A stretch of DNA of 38,265 bases, taken from assembly GCA_029865965.1 (NCBI GenBank), contig JARXAJ010000062.1, forward strand, positions 1 to 38,265, written 5' to 3'. Below are positions 1-9,539 of this stretch, piece by piece (the stretch's first letter is position 1; every line of letters starts with the position of its first letter). The DNA comes from Aquabacterium sp. (GTDB lineage: Bacteria; Pseudomonadota; Gammaproteobacteria; Burkholderiales; Burkholderiaceae_C). Below the pieces are notes generated by a model. It had not been told where the DNA came from and searched no databases. It was given only the letters and a program-made list of their open reading frames with translations. The translations under genes and the position numbers were made by a program.

Positions 1-1
1 G

Positions 2-238
2 CTGGCGCTGCCGGGCGTGGCGGCGGGGTCGATCTTCACCTTCTCATTGACGCTGGGCGACTACATCATTCCGCAGGTCATCGGCGACAGCACCAACTAC
101 ATCGGCCAGGTGGTCTACAAGCAGCAGGGCGTGGCGGGCAATGTGCCGTTCGCCGCCGCGTTCTCCTTGGTGCCCATCGTGGTGATCGGGGCCAGGCTGT
201 GGCTGGCGCGGCGCCTGGGGGCTTTTGATGCCCACTGA
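2..238 (+). CDS. ABC transporter permease (spermidine/putrescine type, PotB-like), 3' end only; 5' end outside window
   Basis: Frame open from window start; [29 protein letters not shown] is the typical permease EAA-region/C-terminal segment of polyamine permeases; overlaps next permease start. Confidence 0.85.
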   Translation: MALPGVAAGSIFTFSLTLGDYIIPQVIGDSTNYIGQVVYKQQGVAGNVPFAAAFSLVPIVVIGARLWLARRLGAFDAH

Positions 239-1040
239 CTCCGCACGCATTCAAGGCGCCAGCTGGGGCCTGAGGGCCGCCGCCTGGGGCGTGGTGGCCT
301 TTCTGCATATCCCGCTGGCACTGATCGTGCTGTATGCCTTCAGCGCCGAAGACAAGACCTATGTCTTCCCGCCGCCGGCGCTGACCACCCGCTGGTTCGG
401 CGTGGCCTGGGGGCGTGACGATGTCTGGCAGGCCATCACACTCAGCTTCCAGGTGGCCGCCTGGTCCACCGCCATCGCACTGGTGCTGGGCACGCTGGCC
501 GCCGCGGCCCTGGCGCGCAGCAAGTTCTTCGGGCGGGATGCCATCTCGCTGCTGCTGATCCTGCCGATCGCGCTGCCCGGCGTGGTCACCGGCATCGCGC
601 TGCGCTCGGCCTACGGCACGCTGGAGATCCCGTTCTCGTTCTGGACCGTCGTCATCGGCCATGCCACCTTCTGTGTGGTGGTGGTGTTCAACAACGCGGT
701 GGCACGGTTGCGGCGGCTCAACCCCAACCTGGTCGAGGCCAGCATGGACCTGGGCGCCGACGGCTTCCAGACCCTGCGCCACGTCATCCTGCCGCAGCTG
801 GGCTCGGCCCTGCTGGCCGGCGCGCTGCTGGCCTTTGCGCTGAGCTTCGACGAGGTGATCGTCACCACCTTCACCGCCGGCCAGCAGACCACGCTGCCGA
901 TCTGGATGCTGCAGGAGCTGATCCGCCCGCGCCAGCGCCCGGTGACCAATGTGGTGGCGGTGGTGATCATCGCGCTGACTTTCGTGCCCATCCTGCTCGC
1001 CTACCGCCTGACCCGTGCTGACGAGCAGCCCCAACGCTGA
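225..1040 (+). CDS. ABC transporter permease (spermidine/putrescine type, PotC-like)
   Basis: 271 aa, multi-[53 protein letters not shown] loop; overlaps upstream permease. Confidence 0.9.
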   Translation: MMPTDSARIQGASWGLRAAAWGVVAFLHIPLALIVLYAFSAEDKTYVFPPPALTTRWFGVAWGRDDVWQAITLSFQVAAWSTAIALVLGTLAAAALARSKFFGRDAISLLLILPIALPGVVTGIALRSAYGTLEIPFSFWTVVIGHATFCVVVVFNNAVARLRRLNPNLVEASMDLGADGFQTLRHVILPQLGSALLAGALLAFALSFDEVIVTTFTAGQQTTLPIWMLQELIRPRQRPVTNVVAVVIIALTFVPILLAYRLTRADEQPQR

Positions 1041-1065
1041 ACCCCTTCATCCCCAGGAGACCGCC

Positions 1066-2508
1066 ATGGCCGACATGCCCACGCTGTACACCGACCTGCT
1101 GATCGACGGCGCCTTCGTGGCCGGCGAGGGCGACCCCGAGCGGGTGTTGAACCCGGCCACCGGCGAGCTGCTGGTGGCCCTGCCCGAGGCGTCGGTCGAG
1201 CAGGTGCACAAGGCGGTGTCGGCTGCACACCGCGCCTTCGACAGCTGGAGCGAGACCTCGCCGATGGAGCGGTCACGCCTGCTGCTGAAGCTGGCCGATG
1301 CGGTGGAAGCGCGCGCCGAGGAGTTCGCCCGCCTGGAAAGCCTGAACTGCGGCAAGCCCTATGCCCGCGCGCTGGGCGACGAGATCCCGGCGGTGGCCGA
1401 TTGCCTGCGCTACTTTGCCGGTGCGGCGCGCTGCGTGGGTGGCACCGTGGCCAATGAATACCTGGCCGGCCACACCAGCATGATCCGGCGCGACCCCATC
1501 GGCGTTGTCGGCTCGATCGCACCGTGGAACTACCCGCTGATGATGGCGGCCTGGAAGATCGCCCCGGCGCTGGCGGCTGGCAACTGCGTGGTCATCAAGC
1601 CCAGTGAACAGACGCCGCTGACCGCCCTGCTGCTGGCCCGCGTGGCCGCCGAGATCTTCCCGAAGGGCGTGCTCAACGTGATTGCCGGGCGCGGCGCCAG
1701 CGTGGGCCAGCCGCTGGTGGAGCACCCCAAGGTGGCGATGGTCAGCCTGACCGGCGACGTGAGCACCGGCCGCAAGGTGCTGCAGGCAGCCACTGGCACC
1801 TTGAAGCGCACGCACCTGGAACTGGGCGGCAAGGCGCCGGTGATCGTGTTCGACGACGCCGACATCGAATCGGTGGTGGAGGGCCTGCGCACCTTCGGCT
1901 ACTACAACGCCGGCCAGGACTGCACCGCCGCCTGCCGGGTGTATGCCGGCGGCAAGGTCTACGACCGGCTGGTGGCCGACTTGTCAGCCGCAGTGAAGAC
2001 CATCAAGGTGGGCACGCCCGACGAGGCCGATGTCGAGATCGGCCCGCTGATCAGCGACCGCCAGCGCAACCGCGTGGCCAGCTTCGTCGAGCGGGCGCAG
2101 ATGGCCGGCCACATGGAGATCACCGCCGGCGGCAAGGCGCGCGCGGGCGCCGGCTTTTTCTACGAGCCCACGGTGGTGGCCGGCGCGCGGCAAGAAGATG
2201 AGATCGTCAAGCGCGAAGTCTTCGGCCCGGTGGTCAGCGTCACCCGCTTCACCGACGCCGAGCAGGCCGTGGCCTGGGCCAATGACAGCGACTACGGCCT
2301 GGCATCATCAGTGTGGACCCGGGACGTGGGCCGGGCGATGCGGGTGGCCAAGAAGCTGCAATACGGCTGCACCTGGATCAACACCCACTTCATGCTGGTC
2401 AACGAGATGCCGCACGGCGGCCTGAAGTCGTCGGGCTACGGCAAGGACCTGGGCATGTATGCGCTGGAAGACTACACCGTGGCGCGCCATGTGATGGTGA
2501 AGATGTGA
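1066..2508 (+). CDS. patD: NAD(P)-dependent aldehyde dehydrogenase, gamma-aminobutyraldehyde dehydrogenase type
   Basis: ORF 1015..2508; ATG at 1066 preceded by [41 protein letters not shown] catalytic Cys region; C-terminus [11 protein letters not shown] resembles PatD; adjacent to polyamine permeases. Confidence 0.85.
   Translation: MADMPTLYTDLLIDGAFVAGEGDPERVLNPATGELLVALPEASVEQVHKAVSAAHRAFDSWSETSPMERSRLLLKLADAVEARAEEFARLESLNCGKPYARALGDEIPAVADCLRYFAGAARCVGGTVANEYLAGHTSMIRRDPIGVVGSIAPWNYPLMMAAWKIAPALAAGNCVVIKPSEQTPLTALLLARVAAEIFPKGVLNVIAGRGASVGQPLVEHPKVAMVSLTGDVSTGRKVLQAATGTLKRTHLELGGKAPVIVFDDADIESVVEGLRTFGYYNAGQDCTAACRVYAGGKVYDRLVADLSAAVKTIKVGTPDEADVEIGPLISDRQRNRVASFVERAQMAGHMEITAGGKARAGAGFFYEPTVVAGARQEDEIVKREVFGPVVSVTRFTDAEQAVAWANDSDYGLASSVWTRDVGRAMRVAKKLQYGCTWINTHFMLVNEMPHGGLKSSGYGKDLGMYALEDYTVARHVMVKM
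2480..2502 (+). repeat. Left copy of 23-bp near-perfect direct repeat, in 3' end of aldehyde dehydrogenase
   Basis: tggcgcgCcatgtgatggtGaag; 21/23 match to 6451..6473. Confidence 0.85.
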
Positions 2509-2736
2509 GAGCTGGCGGCCGGCATCACGCCTTGGTCGGCTGAGCCAGCGCCCCTGCCGACGCGCCCTATGTGTCGTAGCGCACCGACCGGGGCGCTGAA
2601 CGGTCGCATGCTGTTGTCTCTGTTTTGCAACCAGTGCCTGGTCCATGCCAGCGATTGCCCTGAGGGCATCGCCCACCGGCCCGATCAGCGCTGCTCGCCA
2701 AGACAGGCCCCCAGTCAGGCTGTGCAAGGTTGTGAG

Positions 2737-4893
2737 ATGTCCAAGACAGTTTCCGAGACTGGCCGACCGCGCGAAACCAAAGTCCGGCGTCAGAAAGTGG
2801 TGCTGGAAGCCGGCGCGCTACAGGCTGCCATCTTCAACAGCGCCAACTTCTCCAGCATCGCCACCGACGCGCGGGGCGTGATCCAGATCTTCAACGTCGG
2901 CGCCGAGCGCATGCTGGGCTACACGGCTGCCGAGGTGACAAACAGGATCACACCGGCCGACATCTCCGACCCGCTGGAAGTGGTCGAGCGCGCCAAGACT
3001 TTGAGCGCCGAGCTGGGGACCGAGATCACGCCCGGCTTCGATGCGCTGGTGTTCAAGGCCTCGCGCGGCATCGAGGACATCTACGAACTGACCTACATCC
3101 GCAAGGACGGCAGCAGCTTTCCGGCCGTCGTCTCGGTCACTGCCCTGCGCGACGAAGGCAACACCATCATTGGCTACCTGCTGATCGGCACCGACAACAC
3201 GGCGCGCAAACAGGCCGAAGAGGCATTGCGCAGGGCGGGGGCGCTGCAAAGCGCCATCTTCAACAGCGCCAACTTCTCCAGCATCGCTACCGACGCCAAC
3301 GGCGTGATCCAGATCTTCAATGTCGGCGCCGAGCGCATGCTGGGCTACACGGCCGCCGAGGTGATGAACAAGATCACGCCGGCCGATATCTCCGACCCGC
3401 TGGAAGTCGTGGAGCGTGCCAAGACGCTGAGCCGGGAGCTCGGGACCGTGATCACGCCGGGCTTCGAGGCACTGGTGTTCAAGGCCTCGCGCGGCATCGA
3501 AGACGTCTATGAGCTGACCTATGTGTGCCGAGATGGCACGCGGCTGCCCGCGCTGGTGTCGGTGACGGCGTTGCGCGATGCGCAGGAATCGATCATCGGC
3601 TACCTGCTGATCGGCACTGACAACACCGTGCGCAAACAGGTCGAGGCCGAGCGCACGCGCCTGGACATGGTCTTGCAGTGCGCCAACAGCGAGTTGCGGG
3701 ACGCCAAGGTCGAGGCCGACCGCGCGAACCTGGCGAAGTCGGAATTCCTGTCCAGCATGAGCCACGAACTGCGTTCCCCGCTGAACGCCATCCTCGGCTT
3801 CAGCCAGCTGATGGATTCGGGCCTGCCGCCGCCAAGCCCGGCGCAAAAGGAGAGCATCGACCAGATCCTGCAGGCGGGCTGGTATTTGCTGGAGCTGATC
3901 AATGAGATCCTCGACCTCTCGTTGATCGAGTCCGGCAGGTTGTCTCTCTCCCCTGAGACGATGTCCCTGACCGAGGTGCTTGACGATTGCCAGGCCATGA
4001 TCGAACCGCAGGCGCAGAAAAGCGGCATCCGCATGCGCTTCCCCACCTCTGGCGGCCCCCACTACATCAAGGCAGACCGAACCAGGGTCAAGCAGATTCT
4101 CATCAACCTGCTGAGCAACGCCATCAAGTACAACAGCGCGGATGGCACCGTCGATGTGCGCTGCGATGCGAGCGTTGCGGGGCGGGTTCGCATCAGCTTT
4201 CGCGACACGGGGCACGGCTTGTCGGCCGACCAACTGGCGCAGTTGTTCCAGCCCTTCAACCGCCTCGGGCAAGAAGCCGGCGCCGAAGAAGGCACCGGCA
4301 TCGGGCTGGTGGTGTGCAAGCGTCTGGTGGAGTTGATGGGCGGCTCGATCGGCGTGGAAAGCACGGTGGGCGCTGGCAGCGTGTTCTGGGTCGAGTTGAT
4401 GGCAGCTGAGCCGCAGCAGCCAGCCGTTGCCGATGACGCGGGCGCGTCATTGGCGCCTGCGCCCATGCAGCATGGCGCAGAGCGGCGGACCTTGCTCTAT
4501 GTCGAGGACAACCCGGCCAATCTGTTGCTGATCGAAAAACTCATCCTGCGCCGGCCGGAAATCCGCCTGCTCACCGCCACAGACGGCATCCGCGGTGTCG
4601 AGATTGCCCGTGCGACACGGCCGGATGTCATCCTGATGGACATCAACCTGCCTGGCATCAGCGGCAGCAACGCGATGAAGCTGCTGGCCAAGGACCCTGC
4701 GACTGCGCACATTCCGGTCGTCGCGCTCAGTGCCAATGCCATGCCGCACGACATCGCCAGAGGTCTGGGTGCAGGGTTCTTTCGCTACCTGACCAAACCG
4801 ATCAAGGTCGACGAGTTCCTGGACACGCTTGATGTTGCGTTGAGCGTTCGCGAGACGCCACCCACTATTGAGCCTGCATTGGAGCCCGAATGA
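2737..4893 (+). CDS. Hybrid sensor histidine kinase: two near-identical PAS domains, HisKA, HATPase, C-terminal receiver
   Basis: ORF 2569..4893, ATG at 2737 favoured; FLSSMSHELRSPLNAILGFSQL H-box; GTGIGLVVCKRLVELMGGSIGVES; receiver LLYVEDNPAN...DVILMDINLPG...KP. Confidence 0.92.
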   Translation: MSKTVSETGRPRETKVRRQKVVLEAGALQAAIFNSANFSSIATDARGVIQIFNVGAERMLGYTAAEVTNRITPADISDPLEVVERAKTLSAELGTEITPGFDALVFKASRGIEDIYELTYIRKDGSSFPAVVSVTALRDEGNTIIGYLLIGTDNTARKQAEEALRRAGALQSAIFNSANFSSIATDANGVIQIFNVGAERMLGYTAAEVMNKITPADISDPLEVVERAKTLSRELGTVITPGFEALVFKASRGIEDVYELTYVCRDGTRLPALVSVTALRDAQESIIGYLLIGTDNTVRKQVEAERTRLDMVLQCANSELRDAKVEADRANLAKSEFLSSMSHELRSPLNAILGFSQLMDSGLPPPSPAQKESIDQILQAGWYLLELINEILDLSLIESGRLSLSPETMSLTEVLDDCQAMIEPQAQKSGIRMRFPTSGGPHYIKADRTRVKQILINLLSNAIKYNSADGTVDVRCDASVAGRVRISFRDTGHGLSADQLAQLFQPFNRLGQEAGAEEGTGIGLVVCKRLVELMGGSIGVESTVGAGSVFWVELMAAEPQQPAVADDAGASLAPAPMQHGAERRTLLYVEDNPANLLLIEKLILRRPEIRLLTATDGIRGVEIARATRPDVILMDINLPGISGSNAMKLLAKDPATAHIPVVALSANAMPHDIARGLGAGFFRYLTKPIKVDEFLDTLDVALSVRETPPTIEPALEPE
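2815..3666 (+). repeat. Two tandem 426-bp (142-codon) units encoding duplicated PAS domains
   Basis: Unit 1 2815..3240 and unit 2 3241..3666; same register, offset 426 bp; protein identity about 84% by manual comparison, with long identical DNA stretches. Confidence 0.9.
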
Positions 4894-5732
4894 ATTTCAG
4901 CCCCGCCGATATCCTTGGCGCGAGCATCCTGATCGTCGACGACCAGGACGCCAATGTGAAACTGCTGGAACGGCTGTTGCGCGAAGCCGGCTACACGAAC
5001 GTGGCTTCCACGATGGCACCGCAGGACGTGCCGTCGCTCTTCCACAAGCACCACCATGATCTGATTCTGCTGGACCTTCAGATGCCTGGCATGGATGGGT
5101 TCGAGGTGATGGAGGCCCTCAAGGCAGACAACCAGGACAGCTACCTGCCCGTCATCGTGCTCACGGCACAGCCCGCCCACAAACTGCGTGCCTTGCAGGC
5201 AGGTGCGAAGGACTTCATCAGCAAACCGTTTGACTTGCTCGAAGTCAAGACACGCATCCACAACATGCTGGAAGTCCGGCTCTTGCACAAGCAGCTCGCC
5301 GCCCACAACGAGGCACTGGAACAGACCGTCCGGGAGCGCACGGCCGAACTTCGGCAGAGTGAAGCGCGCTTTCGGCGCCTGACCGAACTGGCCTCTGACT
5401 GGTATTGGGAGCAAAACGAGAACGGGAACTTCACGCAGGTGTCCGGCCCGGTGTTCGAGACCCTGGGCATCGGCATGAGCGCCTTCCTCGGCCAACCCAG
5501 CAGCGCAGAACTGGTGGGCTGGGACGCTGCGGAGCGGGCGCAGCTGCAAGCCAAGATCGCGGCGCGGCAGCCCTTCCTGGACTTTGCGTTCAGCCGTGTC
5601 AGCGCCAGCGGTTCACGCCAGCACTACCGCGTGAGCGGCGAGCCGATGTTCGATGAGGCCTGTCGGTTCACCGGCTACCGCGGCATCGGTGCGGAAGTCG
5701 GTGCAGACCAACCGCACAAGGCCAGCGCTTAG
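4890..5732 (+). CDS. Response regulator receiver plus PAS domain protein (no recognisable output domain)
   Basis: ILIVDDQDANVKLLERLL...DLILLDLQMPGMDGFEVM...FISKPFD; then coiled linker and PAS SDWYWEQ...FTGYRGIGAEV; ATGA overlap with upstream kinase stop. Confidence 0.9.
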   Translation: MNFSPADILGASILIVDDQDANVKLLERLLREAGYTNVASTMAPQDVPSLFHKHHHDLILLDLQMPGMDGFEVMEALKADNQDSYLPVIVLTAQPAHKLRALQAGAKDFISKPFDLLEVKTRIHNMLEVRLLHKQLAAHNEALEQTVRERTAELRQSEARFRRLTELASDWYWEQNENGNFTQVSGPVFETLGIGMSAFLGQPSSAELVGWDAAERAQLQAKIAARQPFLDFAFSRVSASGSRQHYRVSGEPMFDEACRFTGYRGIGAEVGADQPHKASA

Positions 5733-5734
5733 TC

Positions 5735-6448
5735 ATGCTGCAGCACAGTCCATATGAGAACCGCCTGCTCGCGGCGTTGTCGACCGGCGACATCGCGCCC
5801 CTGCTGTCACAGCTGGAGCTGGTCCAGATGCGGACGGGCGACATGGTCTACGAGCCCGGCGAGCAGCTGCAGCATGCCTACTTTCCGACGACCGCGATCG
5901 TGTCGCTGCACTACGTGACAGAGTCTGGCGCCACCTGCGAAACATCTGGCGTCGGCAACGAAGGCGTGGTCGGTGTGCCCCTGTTCATGGGCGGGGACAG
6001 CACCGCAAGTTCCGCTGTCGTGAACACCTCGGGCTACGCGTATCGGCTTTTGCGCCAGGCGATGCGGCATGAGTTCGATCGCCATGGGTCGATGCAGCGT
6101 GTGCTGCTGGGCTATGTGCAGGCATTGATCGCCCAGCTGTCGCTGGCTGCAGTGTGCAACCGGCACCATGCGTTGGAGCAACGGGTGTGCCGCTGGCTGT
6201 TGATGACGCTCGACCGGATCCCGTCGGGCGAGTTGGTCATGACGCAAGAACTGCTCGCCGGCGTGCTGGGCGTGCGCCGGGAGGGCATCACCCAGGCGGC
6301 GGGGAAACTGCAGCAGGCTGGCTATATCCGCTACCGCCGCGGCCACATCACCGTGCTGGACCGGCCAGGACTGGAGACCCACGCTTGCGAGTGCTATGGC
6401 GTGGTCAGGACCGAACTTGGCCGGCTTGCGGCGGCGCCAGGGCGTTGA
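5735..6448 (+). CDS. Crp/Fnr family transcriptional regulator
   Basis: Cyclic-nucleotide-binding-like N-terminus (GDMVYEPGEQLQHAYFPTTAIVSL) and C-terminal HTH (MTQELLAGVLGVRREGITQAAGKLQQAGYIRYRRGHITVLDRPGLE). Confidence 0.9.
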   Translation: MLQHSPYENRLLAALSTGDIAPLLSQLELVQMRTGDMVYEPGEQLQHAYFPTTAIVSLHYVTESGATCETSGVGNEGVVGVPLFMGGDSTASSAVVNTSGYAYRLLRQAMRHEFDRHGSMQRVLLGYVQALIAQLSLAAVCNRHHALEQRVCRWLLMTLDRIPSGELVMTQELLAGVLGVRREGITQAAGKLQQAGYIRYRRGHITVLDRPGLETHACECYGVVRTELGRLAAAPGR

Positions 6449-6450
6449 CC

Positions 6451-6473
6451 TGGCGCGGCATGTGATGGTCAAG
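6451..6473 (+). repeat. Right copy of 23-bp near-perfect direct repeat, 2 nt after Crp/Fnr regulator stop
   Basis: tggcgcgGcatgtgatggtCaag; 21/23 match to 2480..2502. Confidence 0.85.
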
Positions 6474-6613
6474 TGGGGGGGACCAGAACGGGGCAAGCGC
6501 CATGGCGGCGCGTGCAGGGCGTCTTGCATCCCCCATGCTCAGCGCCACAACCCCCTATGCCCACTTTTTCTGGCAAACGGGATGCAGTTCCACTTCAAGC
6601 CCGGAAACCCGAC

Positions 6614-7159
6614 ATGACTGCAAAAGACCTGTGCGCCCACCGCGCTGTCCGTGGTCTTTCCCTGACAGCGCTGCTGCTTGCCCTGGCAGGCTGCGCCACA
6701 CCCCGACCGGACCTGGTGGCTGCGGCCGACCTGCAGCCCACACGCGGCAATGCCGTGACCGGCATGGTGCGCTTTGCCCAGTCAGGCGACAAGGTGGTGG
6801 TGACGGGCGAGGTGCGCGGCCTCAAGCCCAATGCCCAGCACGGTTTCCATGTGCACGAGAAGGGCGATTGTTCCAGCGGCGACGGCCTGAGCACCGGTGG
6901 CCACTTCAACCCGAGCGGGGCCATGCATGGCCAGCACAACGTCGGGGCCCACCATGTGGGCGACCTGCCGTCGTTGAACGCTGACGCCCAGGGCGTGGCG
7001 AAGGTCGACTTCAGCACGACGGGCCTGACACTGAAGGCCGGCACCAGCAGCATCGTGGACAAGGGCCTGATCGTGCACCGCGACCCTGACGACTACAAGA
7101 CCCAGCCCACGGGCAACGCCGGCCCGCGCGTGGCCTGTGCCGTGATGCGCCTGCAGTGA
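6614..7159 (+). CDS. sodC: Cu/Zn superoxide dismutase, predicted lipoprotein
   Basis: ATG at 6614 within ORF 6473..7159; lipobox-like LALAGC; HGFHVHEKGDCSSGDG, GGHFNPSG, HGQHNVGAHHVGDLP, GNAGPRVACAVM. Confidence 0.92.
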   Translation: MTAKDLCAHRAVRGLSLTALLLALAGCATPRPDLVAAADLQPTRGNAVTGMVRFAQSGDKVVVTGEVRGLKPNAQHGFHVHEKGDCSSGDGLSTGGHFNPSGAMHGQHNVGAHHVGDLPSLNADAQGVAKVDFSTTGLTLKAGTSSIVDKGLIVHRDPDDYKTQPTGNAGPRVACAVMRLQ

Positions 7160-7181
7160 AGCGGCCCTGCACCGGCCTCCC

Positions 7182-8102
7182 TCACACCCTCCGCAACCGC
7201 GACTGCTCACGCGCCAGCGCGATGAACTCGGCCGCCGCCGGCTTCAGCCCCGAGCCGCGCCGCCATACCAGGCCGACGTCGGTGGTGGGCAGCGCATCGC
7301 GCAGCGGGCGCACCTCCACATGCTCGGCGTCCAGCGTCCAGGGGCGGTAGAGAAAGTCGGGCAACACCGCGATGCCCGCGCCCGCGCCCACCAGCGAGCG
7401 CACCGCCTCCAGTGAACTGGTGCGCAGGATCACCCGGGGCTTGAGCTGCTGGCGCGCCCACACCGGCACCATCAGGTCGCCGATGCGGTCGGCCTCCAGC
7501 ACGATCTGGTCGCAGGCGGCGCAGTCGGCCAGGCTCAGTTGCTCTTGCACACACAGCGCATGGTTGCTGGGCAGCCACACCCGGTTGGGGCTGCGCGTCA
7601 GCGTTTCGCTCAACATGGCCTGCGGCTCGCTCAGCGCATTGCTGACCATGATGGCCACGTCCAGCTCACCGTTGATCAGCAGGTGCTCCAGGAAGCCGGG
7701 GCTGTCTTCGGTGACGAACACCTGCACCGCAGGGCAGTTGCGGCGGAAGCGGCTGAACAGCTCGCTGAGGTAATAGCCCGCCACCAGGCTGGTGACGCCC
7801 ACCGCCAGCACGCCCGACAGGCCCGGCGCGGCCTCTTCGCCATGCAGGCGCATCGCCTCGGCCACCGATGCGATGACCTTGCGCGCGCTCACCAGGAAGC
7901 GGTGGCCCTGGGCCGTCAGCGCCATCCCGCGTGAGCTGCGCTCGAACAAGCTGCTGCCGACCTCGGCCTCCAGCTCCAGCAGGCTCTTGGTCAGCGCGCT
8001 CTGGGCGATGTTGAGCATGCGCGAGGCCGACGTCACCGACCCGCTCTCGGCCACGGCAACGAAGTAGCGGAACTGGCGCAGGGTGACGTGGCGGTAGTTC
8101 AT
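7182..8102 (-). CDS. LysR family transcriptional regulator
   Basis: N-terminal HTH MNYRHVTLRQFRYFVAVAESGSVTSASRMLNIAQSALTKSLLELEAEVGSSLFERSSRGMALTAQG. Confidence 0.93.
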   Translation of the reverse strand: MNYRHVTLRQFRYFVAVAESGSVTSASRMLNIAQSALTKSLLELEAEVGSSLFERSSRGMALTAQGHRFLVSARKVIASVAEAMRLHGEEAAPGLSGVLAVGVTSLVAGYYLSELFSRFRRNCPAVQVFVTEDSPGFLEHLLINGELDVAIMVSNALSEPQAMLSETLTRSPNRVWLPSNHALCVQEQLSLADCAACDQIVLEADRIGDLMVPVWARQQLKPRVILRTSSLEAVRSLVGAGAGIAVLPDFLYRPWTLDAEHVEVRPLRDALPTTDVGLVWRRGSGLKPAAAEFIALAREQSRLRRV

Positions 8103-8151
8103 CGGCAGACCGTGTCTGCCCGCTTTGTACCCGACGCGCGGCGCGCCGGGC

Positions 8152-9399
8152 TCAGGTGGCGGCGGGCAGGCGCACCACCGGCGCCTCGCGGATGGGCAGG
8201 TGCAGCAGCGCTGCGCCCACCGCCAGGCCGATGTCGATCATCCAGATGATGTTGAAGCTGCCGGTGGCCTGGAACACCTGGCCGCCCAGCCAGGCGCCCA
8301 GGAAGCCGCCCACCTGGTGGGTGAGCATCACCACGCCGAACAGCGTGGCCATGTGGCCCACGCCGAAGAACTTGGCCACCAGCCCGGCGGTGGGCGGCAC
8401 GGTCGACAGGAAGGTGACGCCCATCACCGCCGCAAACGCCAGCACCACCGGCCCGGTCTTGGGCGCCAGCAGGAACAGCAGCACCGCCAGCGCCCGGGTG
8501 GCATAGATCAGCGACAGCAGCGACTTCATGCGCCAGCGGCCCACCGCCCAGCCGATGCCGATGCTGCCGATGATGTTGAACAGCCCCAGCACCGCCAGCG
8601 CCCAGGCGCCGTACTGCAGTGGCAACCCGCACGACGCCACGATGCCCGGCAGGTGCGTGGCCAGAAAGGCGACATGGAAACCGCAGACGAAGAAGCCCGC
8701 GGCCAGCAGGCGGAACGACCGATCGGCCAGTGCCGTCTTCACCGCAGCGCCGGTGGTGACCTTGGCGACACCTGGCGTGCCGGCCGCCGACGGCGCGCCC
8801 TTCAGGATGAACGCCGCCGGCAGGGCCAGCAGCACCAGCAGGCCCAGCACCTGCATCGCCTGCACCCAGCCCAGCCCCAGGATCAGGCTGCCGGCCACCG
8901 GCGCCATGACGAACTGGCCGACCGAGCCGCCGGCATTGACGATGCCGGTGGCCAGGCCGCGCTGGCGCTCGGGGATCAGCCGGGTGGTGGTGGCCATCAG
9001 CACCGCCGGCCCGGCCATGCCGGCACCGCCCGCCGACAGCATGCCGATGGCGAAGATCAGCCCGGCGGTGGTGGTCATCAGCGGCGTCAGGATGGTGCCC
9101 AGTGCCACCAGGCACACGCCCACCAGCAGCACCCGGCCGGCGCCCACCTTGTCGGCCATGGCGCCGGCAAACGGCTGGGTCAGGCCCCACCACAGCTGGC
9201 CCACCGCAAAGGCCAGGCTGATGCTGCCCAGCCCCAGGCCGGTGGCGGTGTTCAGCGGGCCCAGGAACAGGCCCATGCTCTGGCGCGTGCCCATGGTCAG
9301 CGCAAACGTGCCGGCGGCGGCCAGCAGCACCAGCCACACCGGCCACAGGGCCACGGCACGCGCCAACGGCGCTGGGGGGGAGGCAAGGGGTTCGGTCAT
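8152..9399 (-). CDS. MFS transporter
   Basis: 415 aa, about 12 hydrophobic segments; PFAGAMADKVGAGRVLLVG motif A-like; same strand and upstream of the LysR gene. Confidence 0.88.
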   Translation of the reverse strand: MTEPLASPPAPLARAVALWPVWLVLLAAAGTFALTMGTRQSMGLFLGPLNTATGLGLGSISLAFAVGQLWWGLTQPFAGAMADKVGAGRVLLVGVCLVALGTILTPLMTTTAGLIFAIGMLSAGGAGMAGPAVLMATTTRLIPERQRGLATGIVNAGGSVGQFVMAPVAGSLILGLGWVQAMQVLGLLVLLALPAAFILKGAPSAAGTPGVAKVTTGAAVKTALADRSFRLLAAGFFVCGFHVAFLATHLPGIVASCGLPLQYGAWALAVLGLFNIIGSIGIGWAVGRWRMKSLLSLIYATRALAVLLFLLAPKTGPVVLAFAAVMGVTFLSTVPPTAGLVAKFFGVGHMATLFGVVMLTHQVGGFLGAWLGGQVFQATGSFNIIWMIDIGLAVGAALLHLPIREAPVVRLPAAT

Positions 9400-9539
9400 G
9401 GGCGGTGTTTGGCGGGTGTCTGGCTTCAGCAGGAATCAAGTGTAAGTACGCGTCTTGCAATGACAACTGAACCGCCTGCCTGCGCTTCCACCTGCCGCCG
9501 GCGCGGTTGCCTGCTTGAATTGCCAGGGGCCGGGCCAAG

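Noticed and set aside
78-1034. Long minus-strand ORF opposite the PotC-like permease
   Set aside because: His/Gln/Arg-rich translation with no family motif; typical antisense open frame in high-GC coding DNA.
2818-4272. 484-aa minus-strand ORF opposite the hybrid kinase
   Set aside because: Low-complexity antisense translation mirroring the PAS duplication; the plus-strand kinase has clear motifs.
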